Part shown: piece after piece, positions 52,212 to 61,457 of the stretch
Layout of the letters: each line of letters starts with the position of its first letter
Numbering within the stretch: position 1 is the first letter of the stretch
Assembly (NCBI RefSeq): GCF_011250515.1
Contig: NZ_JAANOP010000011.1
Location: forward strand, 1-64,000
DNA from: Aquirufa ecclesiirivi
GTDB taxonomy: Bacteria; Bacteroidota; Bacteroidia; Cytophagales; Spirosomataceae
Length of the DNA: 64,000 nucleotides
Reading direction: 5' to 3'
The notes under the pieces: generated by a model
The model's input: the letters and a program-made list of their open reading frames with translations, nothing else
Databases searched by the model: none
Told to the model about the DNA's origin: nothing
Position numbers and translations under genes: made by a program

Positions 52212-53258
52212 TTAATGTGCTAAGGAGTTTATCCAATCTTGAATTAATTTAATTCCTTCTTGATGCTTCATTTTACGACCTAATTCAGGCATCATGACCC
52301 CTGGATCTACCGAATCCATGCGGTAGGCCAAAATACTTTCCTTGGCTTTTCCCGAAACAATGTCGTATTTCAAATTGCCTGAGCCTCTTCCCGCTGCAAC
52401 TGGTGTCTTCATGAAGCCATAGGCTGTTTTATCTTTTGTATCCCAAGCTAAATATAATCCAGAAGAACGCGCTGGTCCTGTAGAGTTATGGCAATGCGCG
52501 CAGTTGATGTCTAAATAGGCTTTCGCTCGTTCATCGAGTGATTTACTTTCATCCATATAATTGACTAATGCTGGAATTTCATTGAAATGAGGTAAATCAC
52601 TCAAAATGCCTGCTTTTGTCCAGTAATCCAATTGATTTTGCTTCCCTGAAGTATAATGAAAGTCACCGTTTAATTGTCGGGCCGAAGGACCAATCGGGCT
52701 CATCTGACCACTGCGTTCATGGCAACCTTTACATTGGTTCATGTTGGGAACCTGATAATTTACTTGTTTTAGTATGCCTTGTTTGTCCTTCCAACGAACC
52801 AAAGAAGAACCTCCTGCTACTTCTAAAGTAGCTTCAGTTTGGGCTTCATCCCAAATATAAGGCAAGGCCACCCACGACTTCTCTTGACGAATCAACACCC
52901 GAGTTTCCATAATCCTTCTGCCTGCCGAAGGATTGGCTTCCTCTTTGGGATAATAAAAGGTTTTAATGATGGCGGTACCTACGGGAAACTGGAATACCGA
53001 ATCAGCATTATAGGCTACCTTAGTTCCTTCCGGTAATTTGATAAAGCGAAGCTTGGAAGCATAATCCGAAAATAAGGGGGAATTCAACTGGTAAGGAATC
53101 ACGCCGTCTTGTGGATGTTGATCTTTTAAATCACCATTGAAAAATCCATAGTCGGATAATTTCATGACATAGCCAGCCGTGTTTTTTTGGATGGAACTAG
53201 CCTGGATAAAGCTCATCCATACCAAAATCATCAAGCCTAAACGAAAAGACCTGTTCAT
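52212..53258 (-). CDS. SO2930-family diheme cytochrome c
   Basis: The 348-residue exported protein has a signal peptide (about 1-22) and two heme-binding motifs, CKGCH (176-180) and CAHCH (253-257). The family N-terminal region, with LSDYGFF...PYQLNSPLFSDYASK (about 34-69), precedes them. Homologues are usually encoded next to a parallel beta-helix protein, as here (2-bp gap). It could accept electrons from a periplasmic dehydrogenase, which is inference from context. The heme sites are in the C-terminal half. Confidence 0.88.
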   Translation of the reverse strand: MNRSFRLGLMILVWMSFIQASSIQKNTAGYVMKLSDYGFFNGDLKDQHPQDGVIPYQLNSPLFSDYASKLRFIKLPEGTKVAYNADSVFQFPVGTAIIKTFYYPKEEANPSAGRRIMETRVLIRQEKSWVALPYIWDEAQTEATLEVAGGSSLVRWKDKQGILKQVNYQVPNMNQCKGCHERSGQMSPIGPSARQLNGDFHYTSGKQNQLDYWTKAGILSDLPHFNEIPALVNYMDESKSLDERAKAYLDINCAHCHNSTGPARSSGLYLAWDTKDKTAYGFMKTPVAAGRGSGNLKYDIVSGKAKESILAYRMDSVDPGVMMPELGRKMKHQEGIKLIQDWINSLAH

Positions 53259-53260
53259 GA

Positions 53261-54466
53261 TTAACGAAGTGTCTTAAATGCTTGAAGATGGCAATCGTAC
53301 AAACTAACGTCGCGTTGGATGTTTTTAAAATCGTGTTCCGCATCGATATTGGCGAAGCTTTGATTCGTATTATTTCGAATACAAATCCGATATGAAGGGA
53401 AATATTCACCGCTGGAATCCAATCGTTTTGGGTCCAAAATACCATCATAAATAATGTTGGGCGCCTGTCTGCCAAATTTCAGTTTGAAGCGATACATCTG
53501 ACCAAATCGACCTTTGGCAGGAACTCTACCTGCTTTTCTTTCAAAATCATTGTCGCGGATTTCAATGGCCGTCGGATAGGGGTCATATTCCAAATCCGTG
53601 ATTTTATTTTCTGTCATGTGGTAAGAAATAATTCCTACGCCCATGGTTTTATTTTGATGAATCTTATTGTTAAAAATTTCCACCTGACTCGTCGCTAATA
53701 CCAGCATGCCCGTTCCTTTAGGAACCCGAGCCACAATGTTTCCTTTAGGGGCAAAATTGGCTAAATTATTTTCTATCACCTCATTTTGGTAGACTTTCAC
53801 ATGACCACCTTTTTTCTGGACCAAATCAGGTAAATCAAATACCAAAATACCTCCTGTATTGCCATAGGCCTTATTATGATGCACCTCCGCAAATTGAGAA
53901 TTTTCTATTTCAATGCCAGCCACATTTTGGAATGCGGTGCTGTTTTTCACTTCAATGTACTTCGACTGGCCTACATAAATACCCGCATCGGAGGCACCAA
54001 TGGCAATGCAACTATCAATCAAAACATTTTCACAAAGTACGGGGTAAAGCGCATAGCTCCCGTTGCTAGGAGAGGGCTTGCCTGTCCATTCAGCTTTGAT
54101 GCGGCGAAAGGTGATGCCCTTCACATGCATGGTTTTGATTAAATCCCCTTTGGAATCCTGCACGGTCATATCTTCCAAAATGATGTTCTCACAATTGGTG
54201 ATTTTTATGCCTTCGGCACCCCCTGCTTGATTTTTAAAGGAAAGTATCGTTTTATCGATTCCTTTACCTCGAATGACCATATTTTTTTTACCATCCATGG
54301 ACAAACTTTGCGAAATCTGAAAAGTACCTTCCTCTAATTGTATGGTACTTCCATCGTCTGCTAAAATCAAATCCGTTTGGATTTTCTTTTCAATAGCTTG
54401 TTGCCCCATAAGCGGGCTAAGGATGGCTATTTGTAAAATCAATAGGTAAAGAAAACGCTTTGTCAT
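53261..54466 (-). CDS. Exported parallel beta-helix protein
   Basis: The 401-residue protein has a signal peptide (about 1-21). Right-handed parallel beta-helix repeats follow (about 35-330), such as ITNCENIILEDMTVQDSKGDLIKTMHVKGITFRRIKAEW-type rungs and VEVKNSTAFQNVAGIEIENS-type coils. It belongs to the family that accompanies SO2930-type diheme cytochromes. Beta-helix proteins often bind or cleave polysaccharides, but I see no assigned catalytic residues. It lies between the cytochrome (2 bp) and isomerase (1 bp) genes. Confidence 0.85.
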   Translation of the reverse strand: MTKRFLYLLILQIAILSPLMGQQAIEKKIQTDLILADDGSTIQLEEGTFQISQSLSMDGKKNMVIRGKGIDKTILSFKNQAGGAEGIKITNCENIILEDMTVQDSKGDLIKTMHVKGITFRRIKAEWTGKPSPSNGSYALYPVLCENVLIDSCIAIGASDAGIYVGQSKYIEVKNSTAFQNVAGIEIENSQFAEVHHNKAYGNTGGILVFDLPDLVQKKGGHVKVYQNEVIENNLANFAPKGNIVARVPKGTGMLVLATSQVEIFNNKIHQNKTMGVGIISYHMTENKITDLEYDPYPTAIEIRDNDFERKAGRVPAKGRFGQMYRFKLKFGRQAPNIIYDGILDPKRLDSSGEYFPSYRICIRNNTNQSFANIDAEHDFKNIQRDVSLYDCHLQAFKTLR

Positions 54467-54467
54467 A

Positions 54468-55307
54468 TTATTTTAAATTCGATAAATAGGTTCTGCTTTG
54501 TCGGGTTTGAACAGGATATCGAGAGCTTTCATCTTCTAAATAATAATGCTGAATTTTGGCTTTTTTAGCCGCTTTCATGATTTCAGGTATGTTCAGTTGG
54601 CCCGTTCCTAAAGCTACATCATTTTCAACAGAAGTACCACCCGACATATTTCCTTGCACGCCTTTTTTCAAATCCTTCAAGTGCATCAATTTAAATCGAT
54701 TGCCGTATTTTTCCAACAGTGTAGCTGGATTTTGACCTGGGAAAAAAGTCCAAAGGATATCCATTTCATAGCTGACAAATTTAGGATCCGTGTTTTGAAC
54801 CAAGTAATCAAACAAAGTTCCCTCGCCATAAGGCTCAAATTCAAAGCCGTGGTTGTGGTAGCAAAAGGTCAAATCAAATTTCTCTTTTAAGGCTTTACCA
54901 ATCTGATTGAATTCCTGAGCTGTCTTTTGGGCCATTTCTAAGGTAAACGGACCTGTATGAGGAATCCATGCCACGCGGACAAAGGAAGCACCTAAAGTCT
55001 TAGCATTTTCCCCCACCTGATCTGTCTTGTTTAATGCATCTGCCATACTGACTCCAAAAGAAGAACATTTCATGCCTCTTTCATCCAATAGGCTGCGTAC
55101 TTCTTGGGCCGTTTTGCCAAATAAACTAGAAAATTCCATGTCGGTAATTCCCTGACTTTGTAGGGTGTCCAAGGTTTTGGCCATGTCTTTGGAGAAACTA
55201 TTGCGGTAGGTAAAGGAAACCATACCAATGTCTTTGCCGTTGATTTTCATAGGTTTCTGGGCCAAGGCCAACATCGGTAATAAAAGTAGGAGTAAAGTAG
55301 CTTTCAT
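54468..55307 (-). CDS. Exported sugar-phosphate-isomerase/epimerase-like TIM barrel
   Basis: The 279-residue protein has a short signal peptide (about 1-16, ending LALAQ) and an AP-endonuclease-2/xylose-isomerase-like TIM barrel. Likely metal ligands are in FCYHNHGFEF (about 149-158), YEMDILW and LMHLKDLK, with the terminal YYLEDES glutamate. Exported members in Bacteroidota occur with Gfo/Idh/MocA dehydrogenases in periplasmic keto-sugar metabolism. The substrate is unknown. It is 1 bp from each neighbour. Confidence 0.87.
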   Translation of the reverse strand: MKATLLLLLLPMLALAQKPMKINGKDIGMVSFTYRNSFSKDMAKTLDTLQSQGITDMEFSSLFGKTAQEVRSLLDERGMKCSSFGVSMADALNKTDQVGENAKTLGASFVRVAWIPHTGPFTLEMAQKTAQEFNQIGKALKEKFDLTFCYHNHGFEFEPYGEGTLFDYLVQNTDPKFVSYEMDILWTFFPGQNPATLLEKYGNRFKLMHLKDLKKGVQGNMSGGTSVENDVALGTGQLNIPEIMKAAKKAKIQHYYLEDESSRYPVQTRQSRTYLSNLK

Positions 55308-55308
55308 G

Positions 55309-56403
55309 TTATTTTAAAAATATGGTTTTGTGAGTTTTTGCAGATTCTGTTGCAGCAGATAATATTTCTACCACAATTTCATTGATGGCTAAAGAGGATA
55401 AATCCTTTTGTGGATCTATTTTGCCTTGCACGACGGCCGCTAAATAGGCAAATACATTAGCTCTTTCAGGAGCTAATGGGGAAAGTTGAAGGAGGCTTTC
55501 TTTGCCAAATCGCCCTTCAGAAATATACTTCATTTGTTTGGTCTTATCGGCCACTAAAATACCTTTGCTGGCATATAGTTCGGTATCCTTGCGGTCAAAT
55601 GGCCAATTCCAAGACGCTTGGATGATGGCTTGACAGCTAGGATAGTTTAAAATAATGGTGGTTTCATCATCCACTTTGGGATAGATATGGGGCTTTAAAT
55701 GCTGGCTGACAGCAGTGACCGATATGGGCTTTTGACCTTCCATAAGCCAAGTCATGATGTTGGCGCCATAGCATCCAAAATCAATCAATGCTCCTCCGCC
55801 GTTCATTTTTGGGTCGGTTAACCAAGCTAGGAATTCTTTCGAACAACCAATTTCTACGGGACCATTATGACCATCCATGATGACCACTTTGCGCAGATCT
55901 CCCAAGGATTTTTCCACTTTCAGCATGTCCCACATTTTGGCATGGGAGGGATACCAAGTTGTTTCAAAATTGGTTAATAAGGCTATTGGATATTTTTTGA
56001 CCAAGGCTTTCATCTGAGCTAGATGATCCATGTTGACGGCCAAAGGTTTTTCCACCATCACATGTATGCCTTTGGGCGCACAGGTTTGAACCACTTCCAA
56101 ATGCTCGTAAATGCTATTAAACGCACATACAGCCTCTGGTTTCGTTTGGGAAATCAATGTTTCTAGATCAGGAAACCAAAGGGATTCAGGTAAATGATAT
56201 TCTTTGAGCAGGCGCATGGCCAAGTCCTTATTTTTCTCGGCAAATCCTACAATCTGCACATCTGCATTTTTTTGTGCGGCATGCAATGCCTGACCTACGT
56301 GGTCATGTGTCATTCCGGCTATCCCCACCCGAATGGGATTAGCTATCAAAAGTATAGGGCTGATGAAGACCAGCCCTATAAGTAAAAGAATTTTTGTTTT
56401 CAT
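55309..56403 (-). CDS. Exported Gfo/Idh/MocA-family oxidoreductase
   Basis: The 364-residue protein has a signal peptide (about 1-22), then a Rossmann domain with IRVGIAGMTHDHVG (the usual GxGxxG is altered). The family motif EKPLAVN (about 138-144) and a C-terminal alpha/beta dimerisation domain with GGGALIDFGCYGANIMTW follow. Export implies a tightly bound NAD(P) carried through Tat/Sec or a non-redox-cycling reaction. It is the first gene of the tight block isomerase - beta-helix - cytochrome - sulfatase. Confidence 0.88.
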   Translation of the reverse strand: MKTKILLLIGLVFISPILLIANPIRVGIAGMTHDHVGQALHAAQKNADVQIVGFAEKNKDLAMRLLKEYHLPESLWFPDLETLISQTKPEAVCAFNSIYEHLEVVQTCAPKGIHVMVEKPLAVNMDHLAQMKALVKKYPIALLTNFETTWYPSHAKMWDMLKVEKSLGDLRKVVIMDGHNGPVEIGCSKEFLAWLTDPKMNGGGALIDFGCYGANIMTWLMEGQKPISVTAVSQHLKPHIYPKVDDETTIILNYPSCQAIIQASWNWPFDRKDTELYASKGILVADKTKQMKYISEGRFGKESLLQLSPLAPERANVFAYLAAVVQGKIDPQKDLSSLAINEIVVEILSAATESAKTHKTIFLK

Positions 56404-56423
56404 GGCGTAATTAAGGCCTTGAA

Positions 56424-56780
56424 TTAGTTTCTAGGTCCACCCTGACGCATTTGACTCTGCAATGCAAGGTATTTTTCCAATTGTTCTGGAGTGAATATGC
56501 CTTTCAACGATTCCATTTGGCCATCATTGATTTTCTTCATTTCAGCCATCATTTGCTCACGCTCCATACCAGCCTGACGGAATTCCATCATTTTTTGCAT
56601 ACGAGAGGAAATAATGGGCTCCAGTTTTTTAACCTGATCAGCAGTCAGTTTTAATTCCGTAGAATAACGGTCAAGCTGACGTTGAACCATCGCTTTTGGA
56701 TCAAAGTCTTGCGCAGTAGCTTTTGTACTCAGGCCAAGGAACATCGCCATCATCGCGCATAAGGCAATTAGTTTTTTCAT
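56424..56780 (-). CDS. Small exported Spy/CpxP-like protein
   Basis: The 118-residue protein has a signal peptide ending near TKATAQ (residue about 24). The mature part is helical and rich in Met, Gln and Lys, with LTADQVKKLEPII (about 46-58) and FTPEQLEKYLALQ (about 96-108), variants of the LTxxQ motif. Relatives in Proteobacteria are periplasmic chaperones induced by envelope stress. It sits between the ebo cluster (59 bp) and the oxidoreductase (20 bp), and its assignment to either unit is unclear. Confidence 0.75.
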   Translation of the reverse strand: MKKLIALCAMMAMFLGLSTKATAQDFDPKAMVQRQLDRYSTELKLTADQVKKLEPIISSRMQKMMEFRQAGMEREQMMAEMKKINDGQMESLKGIFTPEQLEKYLALQSQMRQGGPRN

Positions 56781-56839
56781 GGTAAAGTATTTTATTGATT
56801 TAATGGCTAAATATAGTGCTAATTTTTCTAATTAAATTT

Positions 56840-58210
56840 TTATTGAAAAATAGTTTTCCAAATTAAATCATATACTTCTGGTGCTTCTACTTGGCTAGGA
56901 AGGCTCTTTTGATCCGACACATAAATAGGATAATAGGCTGGCTCACAAAAAATACTTCCATGAGAACCCTTGATGAGCGTGGCATCCAATGGAATCACAT
57001 CCATCAAATAGCGAAAACCACTCAGTTTTCTGGCCAATTTATAAGCCGCTCTGAGTTTAATGAAGGGGTTTTTAGGGTCCATAAACATCTCAACAGGGTC
57101 ATAACCTGGCTTCCGATGAATATCCACTAATCGGGCATAGTCGGGTGCTTTGGCATCATCCATCCAGAAATAATAAACAAACCAAGCCTGTGGTTCAGCG
57201 ATTAATACCAATTCCCCACTGCGGGCATGGTCTATGTGGTAGGCTTTTTGTTCCTCCTTATTTAATACTTTAGCTATGCCGGATACTTTTTCTAAATCAG
57301 CTTTGATGGCCGCTATTTTGTTGGCATCTTGAATGTATACATGCGCTATCTGGTGATCTGCCGTAGCAAATGCCGCACTGGCACCTGCATCCAAAAGTTC
57401 TAAGCCTTGCTCAACGCGTATGCTAATCAATCCCTTTTCACGCAAAATACGGTTGATGTAAATCGGCTGATTCACTTCGTTGATGCCATATTCCGAAAGC
57501 AGAATCACTTCTGCTCCTGTGCTTTCAAAATGCGTCACTAGCTCTTTGACCACCTGATCGATCTCTTGTAATTCCTTCGCAATCTTGGGAATATCTGGAC
57601 CAAATTTTTGCAGACAATAGTCCAAATGCGGCAAATAAATCAGATTCAGCGTGGGATTGTATTTCTTATCTACCCAGATGGAGGCATCTGCAATCCATTG
57701 GGTCGATTTAATATTGGCATTTGGCCCCCAAAAACTAAACAAAGGAAATGTTCCTAGTTCGGCTTGTAATTCGTCACGTAAGGAGGCAGGGTAGGAGTAG
57801 CAATCGGGTGCTTTCACGCCGTCGGCATGGTACTGCGGACGAGGTGTCACCGAATAATCGGCCGAGGAGTACATGTTGTACCACCAAAACATTTTGGCAC
57901 AAGTAAAATTAGGATTGGCCTTTTTGGCGGCATCCCAAATTTTCTCTCCTTGCACCAAATGGTTGGATTGTTTCCAAAACTTCACTTCGGCATCTTCGCG
58001 ATCATACCAGCCATTTCCTACAATTCCGTTTTCATTGGGGTATTTTCCGGTGACATAACAACTCTGAGAAGTAGTTGTCACAGCCGGTAAAACGGGTTTG
58101 ATGTGGCAAATTTGCTTGGAAGCAATGAACTGGTTTAAAAACGGTGTATGCTCGCAAAGCACGCTTTGACTTAATCCAACGACATCAATCACGACCGTCT
58201 TTTGCATCAT
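56840..58210 (-). CDS. eboF: EboF: alkaline-phosphatase-superfamily (nucleotide pyrophosphatase-like) protein
   Basis: The 456-residue protein of the type I phosphodiesterase/nucleotide pyrophosphatase branch has metal-binding VVIDVVGL (5-12, Asp9), the nucleophile region AVTTTSQSCYVTGKYPNENG (about 42-61), LIYLPHLDYCLQ, LLSEYGI and ADHQIAH. There is no signal peptide. It is the last gene of the ebo cluster, 1 bp after eboE. Its substrate is unknown; in other organisms the cluster is needed to move or process small molecules such as scytonemin precursors. Confidence 0.87.
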   Translation of the reverse strand: MMQKTVVIDVVGLSQSVLCEHTPFLNQFIASKQICHIKPVLPAVTTTSQSCYVTGKYPNENGIVGNGWYDREDAEVKFWKQSNHLVQGEKIWDAAKKANPNFTCAKMFWWYNMYSSADYSVTPRPQYHADGVKAPDCYSYPASLRDELQAELGTFPLFSFWGPNANIKSTQWIADASIWVDKKYNPTLNLIYLPHLDYCLQKFGPDIPKIAKELQEIDQVVKELVTHFESTGAEVILLSEYGINEVNQPIYINRILREKGLISIRVEQGLELLDAGASAAFATADHQIAHVYIQDANKIAAIKADLEKVSGIAKVLNKEEQKAYHIDHARSGELVLIAEPQAWFVYYFWMDDAKAPDYARLVDIHRKPGYDPVEMFMDPKNPFIKLRAAYKLARKLSGFRYLMDVIPLDATLIKGSHGSIFCEPAYYPIYVSDQKSLPSQVEAPEVYDLIWKTIFQ

Positions 58211-58211
58211 A

Positions 58212-59414
58212 TTAGGCTTTTAATTGTTCTTGTACCCATTGAATCTCCCGAATGATGGATTCATGTATGGGAATTTGATGTTCTTCTGGCAAGACTCCCC
58301 AGGTATAGGTTTCTATTTCCATTTGGCCTGTGAATGCTTCCTGCTTTTGTATCGCTAATGTTTCTCGAATTTCTTTCTGCGTTGAACCCAATAAACCATA
58401 ACTCTCTAAAAATAGAGGGACATGGTAGTGAATTCTCCATTCCAAAAATGCCCCTGGTTCATAAGCCGCAAAGGCTTGATCCAAATCTGGATATTGAATG
58501 AAACTACCATCCGCTTTTTTGGCTTTCACCTGATGCAAATACACAGGTTCTTGGTATTTTTTTAATAAGGCTAATTTTTCCTCGGCTTGTTGACTAAAGT
58601 CCAAACGCAAGGCAGAACTTACCTGTATCTTACCTACTTGTATGCCTTTTTCTTTCAACTCTGTAATGCAAGTAGCAGGATGATCATAGCTAACTCCGAA
58701 ATGACAGATGTCGAAACAGATTTGAATATGTCGACGAATCAATTCCTCGGCTTTCGCAGCACTATATCCTTTTTCAATTAAATGAGGAATTCCCAAGGGC
58801 AATAAGCAAGCACCATACCAATCCACAAACTCACGGTGGTTTTCTAAAATACCATCGGGTTCTGGTTCTATGTCAATGTGTATACTTTTACCAGTCGCTT
58901 GTTCAATCTGAGCCAATTGGTCCACAACATCCACCAAGGCTAATGTTCCTTTTTCGGTGGCTTCTTGCAAGGCTTCTGGACTTTTCCACCAAAAACGGTA
59001 GGAGAGTGGCGAGGTGGAAATACCCCCTGAAGCTTGACTTTCTGGTAATAGTTTGGCTAATAGATGAGCCAAACGTAATGTATAGTCGTAACGTTCTTTC
59101 GTTGTCCAATCAGGAGTGTGCACATCGTCTTTGACCACTACTCCATGAAAACCACCAAAAGGAAATCCATTGAGCGTAAACACGTACAAATCCTCGGCTT
59201 TCAACCAATCTGTCAAGGCTTTCCAAGCTTGTTCATCTTGCAAATCTTTACTCGCTAAATCAGCAATGCGTAAACCTAGGCCCATTGGAGCGTCAGGACT
59301 TACCGCTGCTTTGATTGCAGGTATGTTCTTTTGAAGATTGGCAAAATGCTCCGACCAAATTTCACCTGGGTGAATGTTGGAACAATAACTTAAAAGCCCT
59401 AGTGCTGTTTTCAT
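58212..59414 (-). CDS. eboE: EboE: TIM-barrel metabolite-traffic protein
   Basis: A 400-residue xylose-isomerase/AP-endonuclease-2-like TIM barrel. The start GLLSYCSNIHPGEIWSEHF and the segments LNGFPFGGFHGVVVKDDVHTPDW, IDIEPEPDG (about 206-214), FDICHFGVSYDHP and FLEWRIHYHVPLF are characteristic of EboE rather than of ordinary sugar isomerases. Candidate metal ligands are the Glu, Asp and His residues in these motifs. It sits 6 bp after eboD and 1 bp before eboF. Confidence 0.9.
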   Translation of the reverse strand: MKTALGLLSYCSNIHPGEIWSEHFANLQKNIPAIKAAVSPDAPMGLGLRIADLASKDLQDEQAWKALTDWLKAEDLYVFTLNGFPFGGFHGVVVKDDVHTPDWTTKERYDYTLRLAHLLAKLLPESQASGGISTSPLSYRFWWKSPEALQEATEKGTLALVDVVDQLAQIEQATGKSIHIDIEPEPDGILENHREFVDWYGACLLPLGIPHLIEKGYSAAKAEELIRRHIQICFDICHFGVSYDHPATCITELKEKGIQVGKIQVSSALRLDFSQQAEEKLALLKKYQEPVYLHQVKAKKADGSFIQYPDLDQAFAAYEPGAFLEWRIHYHVPLFLESYGLLGSTQKEIRETLAIQKQEAFTGQMEIETYTWGVLPEEHQIPIHESIIREIQWVQEQLKA

Positions 59415-59420
59415 GGTTTG

Positions 59421-60566
59421 CTATCCTAATTGAGCTAAGAAATCAACCGATTTTTTAATTAAATCAAAATTCATTTCATGCACTTCTTTTCCTTTGCCTA
59501 GTTTTTCCAACAAAGTAATGCATAATTGTCCACCCAAATGCTCCTGAAATTCCTGCAAACCTTTGAATAAATTGGCTTTGTCATTTTCTGCCAAGGCTGG
59601 GTGATAGGTATCAAATCCTAAGCTACGAATGACCGCAATCACTCGGTCTCTTTCCTCGGCTGTTAAATATCCAATTTCATGGGAATAGGCTGTATCTAAA
59701 GCAATACCGATGGCCACAGCTTCCCCATGACGGATCTCGAAATTGCTTAAATATTCCAATTTATGAGCAGCCCAATGGCCAAAATCCAATGGTCGAGCCG
59801 AACCTAATTCAAAAGGATCACCACTGGAAATGTGCTGCATGTGTAATTCCGCACAACGGTAGATTTGCTCAATCATGACCGCTTCATGGCGCTCATTCAT
59901 GGCTGAGGTATTTTCTTCCAACCATTCAAAAAAAGCCAAATCCTTGATTAATGCGACTTTGATGGCTTCCGCAATACCCGATCTCCAGTCGCGGTCGTTT
60001 AAAGTAGCCAATAAATTCACATCATTGAATACGGCAACGGGTGGAGCAAAAGTGCCTAGGAAATTTTTCTTTCCCATGTAATTCACCCCATTTTTCACGC
60101 CAACTCCCGAATCATTTTGGGATAAAACCGTACTTGGTATACGAATGAATTTTACCCCACGGTGCGAAATAGCTGCGGCATATCCGCTCATATCTAAAAA
60201 GGCTCCTCCACCAATACAAGCCACAAAAGAATGTCGATCGATGCGATGCTCATCAATAGCCCGAACCACTTCTTCATAAAACCTGGGGTCATTTTTACAA
60301 ACTTCTCCACCGGGTAAAATCAAGATTTCAGGGGCTAAATCAGCCACAGGATAGGTGTCAAAGTATTGGACGATTTCAGAGGTCAAGTTTGGATGGGCAT
60401 CTGCCACTCCTTTGTCGATGACAAATACGATCCTTTTTCTAAAATCAACTAAACCAAAGTTCAAGATAAAGTCCTTGAAAACGGGATTATCTTGTTGGAA
60501 TAAGCCTTTGGAAAAAATGACCTGATAGCGAAAGGGTACCTGAAAATATTGTTCTAATGACTGCAT
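59421..60566 (-). CDS. eboD: EboD: 3-dehydroquinate-synthase-like sugar phosphate cyclase
   Basis: The 381-residue protein of the DHQ synthase superfamily has an NAD-binding LPGGEVCKNDPRFYEEVVRAID (about 99-120) and GGGAFLDMSGYAAAISHRGVKFIRIPST. It also has zinc-site Glu/His residues (GIAEAIKVALIKD, about 193-205, and DFGHWAAHKLEYL, ISHGEAV-type IRHGEAVAIGIALD). True AroB is usually shorter and no aroB neighbours are present, so a role on another sugar phosphate is likely. It is within the ebo cluster, 9 bp after eboC. Confidence 0.88.
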   Translation of the reverse strand: MQSLEQYFQVPFRYQVIFSKGLFQQDNPVFKDFILNFGLVDFRKRIVFVIDKGVADAHPNLTSEIVQYFDTYPVADLAPEILILPGGEVCKNDPRFYEEVVRAIDEHRIDRHSFVACIGGGAFLDMSGYAAAISHRGVKFIRIPSTVLSQNDSGVGVKNGVNYMGKKNFLGTFAPPVAVFNDVNLLATLNDRDWRSGIAEAIKVALIKDLAFFEWLEENTSAMNERHEAVMIEQIYRCAELHMQHISSGDPFELGSARPLDFGHWAAHKLEYLSNFEIRHGEAVAIGIALDTAYSHEIGYLTAEERDRVIAVIRSLGFDTYHPALAENDKANLFKGLQEFQEHLGGQLCITLLEKLGKGKEVHEMNFDLIKKSVDFLAQLG

Positions 60567-60575
60567 GCTATAAAA

Positions 60576-61457
60576 TTACGTAACGGCAAAGAATTTCCCT
60601 ACTCGCATGGAAATGGGTAATAGGGCTAATACGGCCAAAGTAATCATCCATTGGCCACTTAAACTCACCCAGGCTGCGTTCATCACAATGAGTGACAAGA
60701 CTCCTGCTTTCACCGTTTTACCTATGTTCGGTCCAATGGGATTTTGATATGCTTTTATTAAAGGTTTAAATATAAGCGTGATATGCAAGATAATAAAAGG
60801 AATGGCCATCCATTGTTCCGATTTAATCGCCAAGGATAATTGTGCCGCATGAATGATCAAAAAGAATAAGGCTGCTGCCGCAATAGGCCATGGAGTACTA
60901 CCATGCACTTCACCCCGACTCACCATGGTAATGGCTGCGATGTAAATCAAGGGTAATATCATCCATTGCCCCTGTTCTATGACCCCTAGTTCGTAGACCG
61001 ACATGCCTAAAAGTAGGTTAAAGGCACGACAAAGGCCCATGTTGATGGGGCCAAAATAAGTCATGTGTTTTCCTTTCCAGTCGTAAAATAAGGCTAATAA
61101 GGTGATAATTACGGCCAAGTAGCCACTGAGTAAACTTTGTTTGAAGGCTAAGAGAATACCTAAAACAAGCAGGAATAAACCTCCTGCCACTGCGGCTTGT
61201 AATGAAATTCTGCCACTCGGCAAAGCTCTTTCTGGTCGTTCTATGCTGTCTAATTCTCGGTCAAACACATCATTGAACACCACTCCACCCGCATATAAAC
61301 ACATGGTGGAAAATCCTAACAAGAGTAAGGGCTGTATGGAATAATCTTTCCAAACGAAAAGGAAACCTACAATGGCCATACCCGCCATGATGTCGGTCAA
61401 AGCCGTAATGACATTGGCTGGTCGAGTTAATTCCAAAAAGGCTCTAATCTGACTCAT
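60576..61457 (-). CDS. eboC: EboC: UbiA-family prenyltransferase
   Basis: The 293-residue inner-membrane protein has about eight or nine helices. It carries the UbiA Asp-rich motif NDVFDRELD (62-70), followed by ERPERALPSGRIS and a second motif near FYDWKGKHMTYFGPINMG (about 123-140). UbiA enzymes join prenyl or related groups to acceptors, and EboC-like proteins define the ebo cluster. It overlaps eboB by 1 bp (61457). Confidence 0.92.
   Translation of the reverse strand: MSQIRAFLELTRPANVITALTDIMAGMAIVGFLFVWKDYSIQPLLLLGFSTMCLYAGGVVFNDVFDRELDSIERPERALPSGRISLQAAVAGGLFLLVLGILLAFKQSLLSGYLAVIITLLALFYDWKGKHMTYFGPINMGLCRAFNLLLGMSVYELGVIEQGQWMILPLIYIAAITMVSRGEVHGSTPWPIAAAALFFLIIHAAQLSLAIKSEQWMAIPFIILHITLIFKPLIKAYQNPIGPNIGKTVKAGVLSLIVMNAAWVSLSGQWMITLAVLALLPISMRVGKFFAVT

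Noticed and set aside
59421-60566. Shikimate-pathway AroB
   Set aside because: Although in the DHQ synthase superfamily, its position inside a complete ebo cluster and its divergent substrate-loop sequence fit EboD better.
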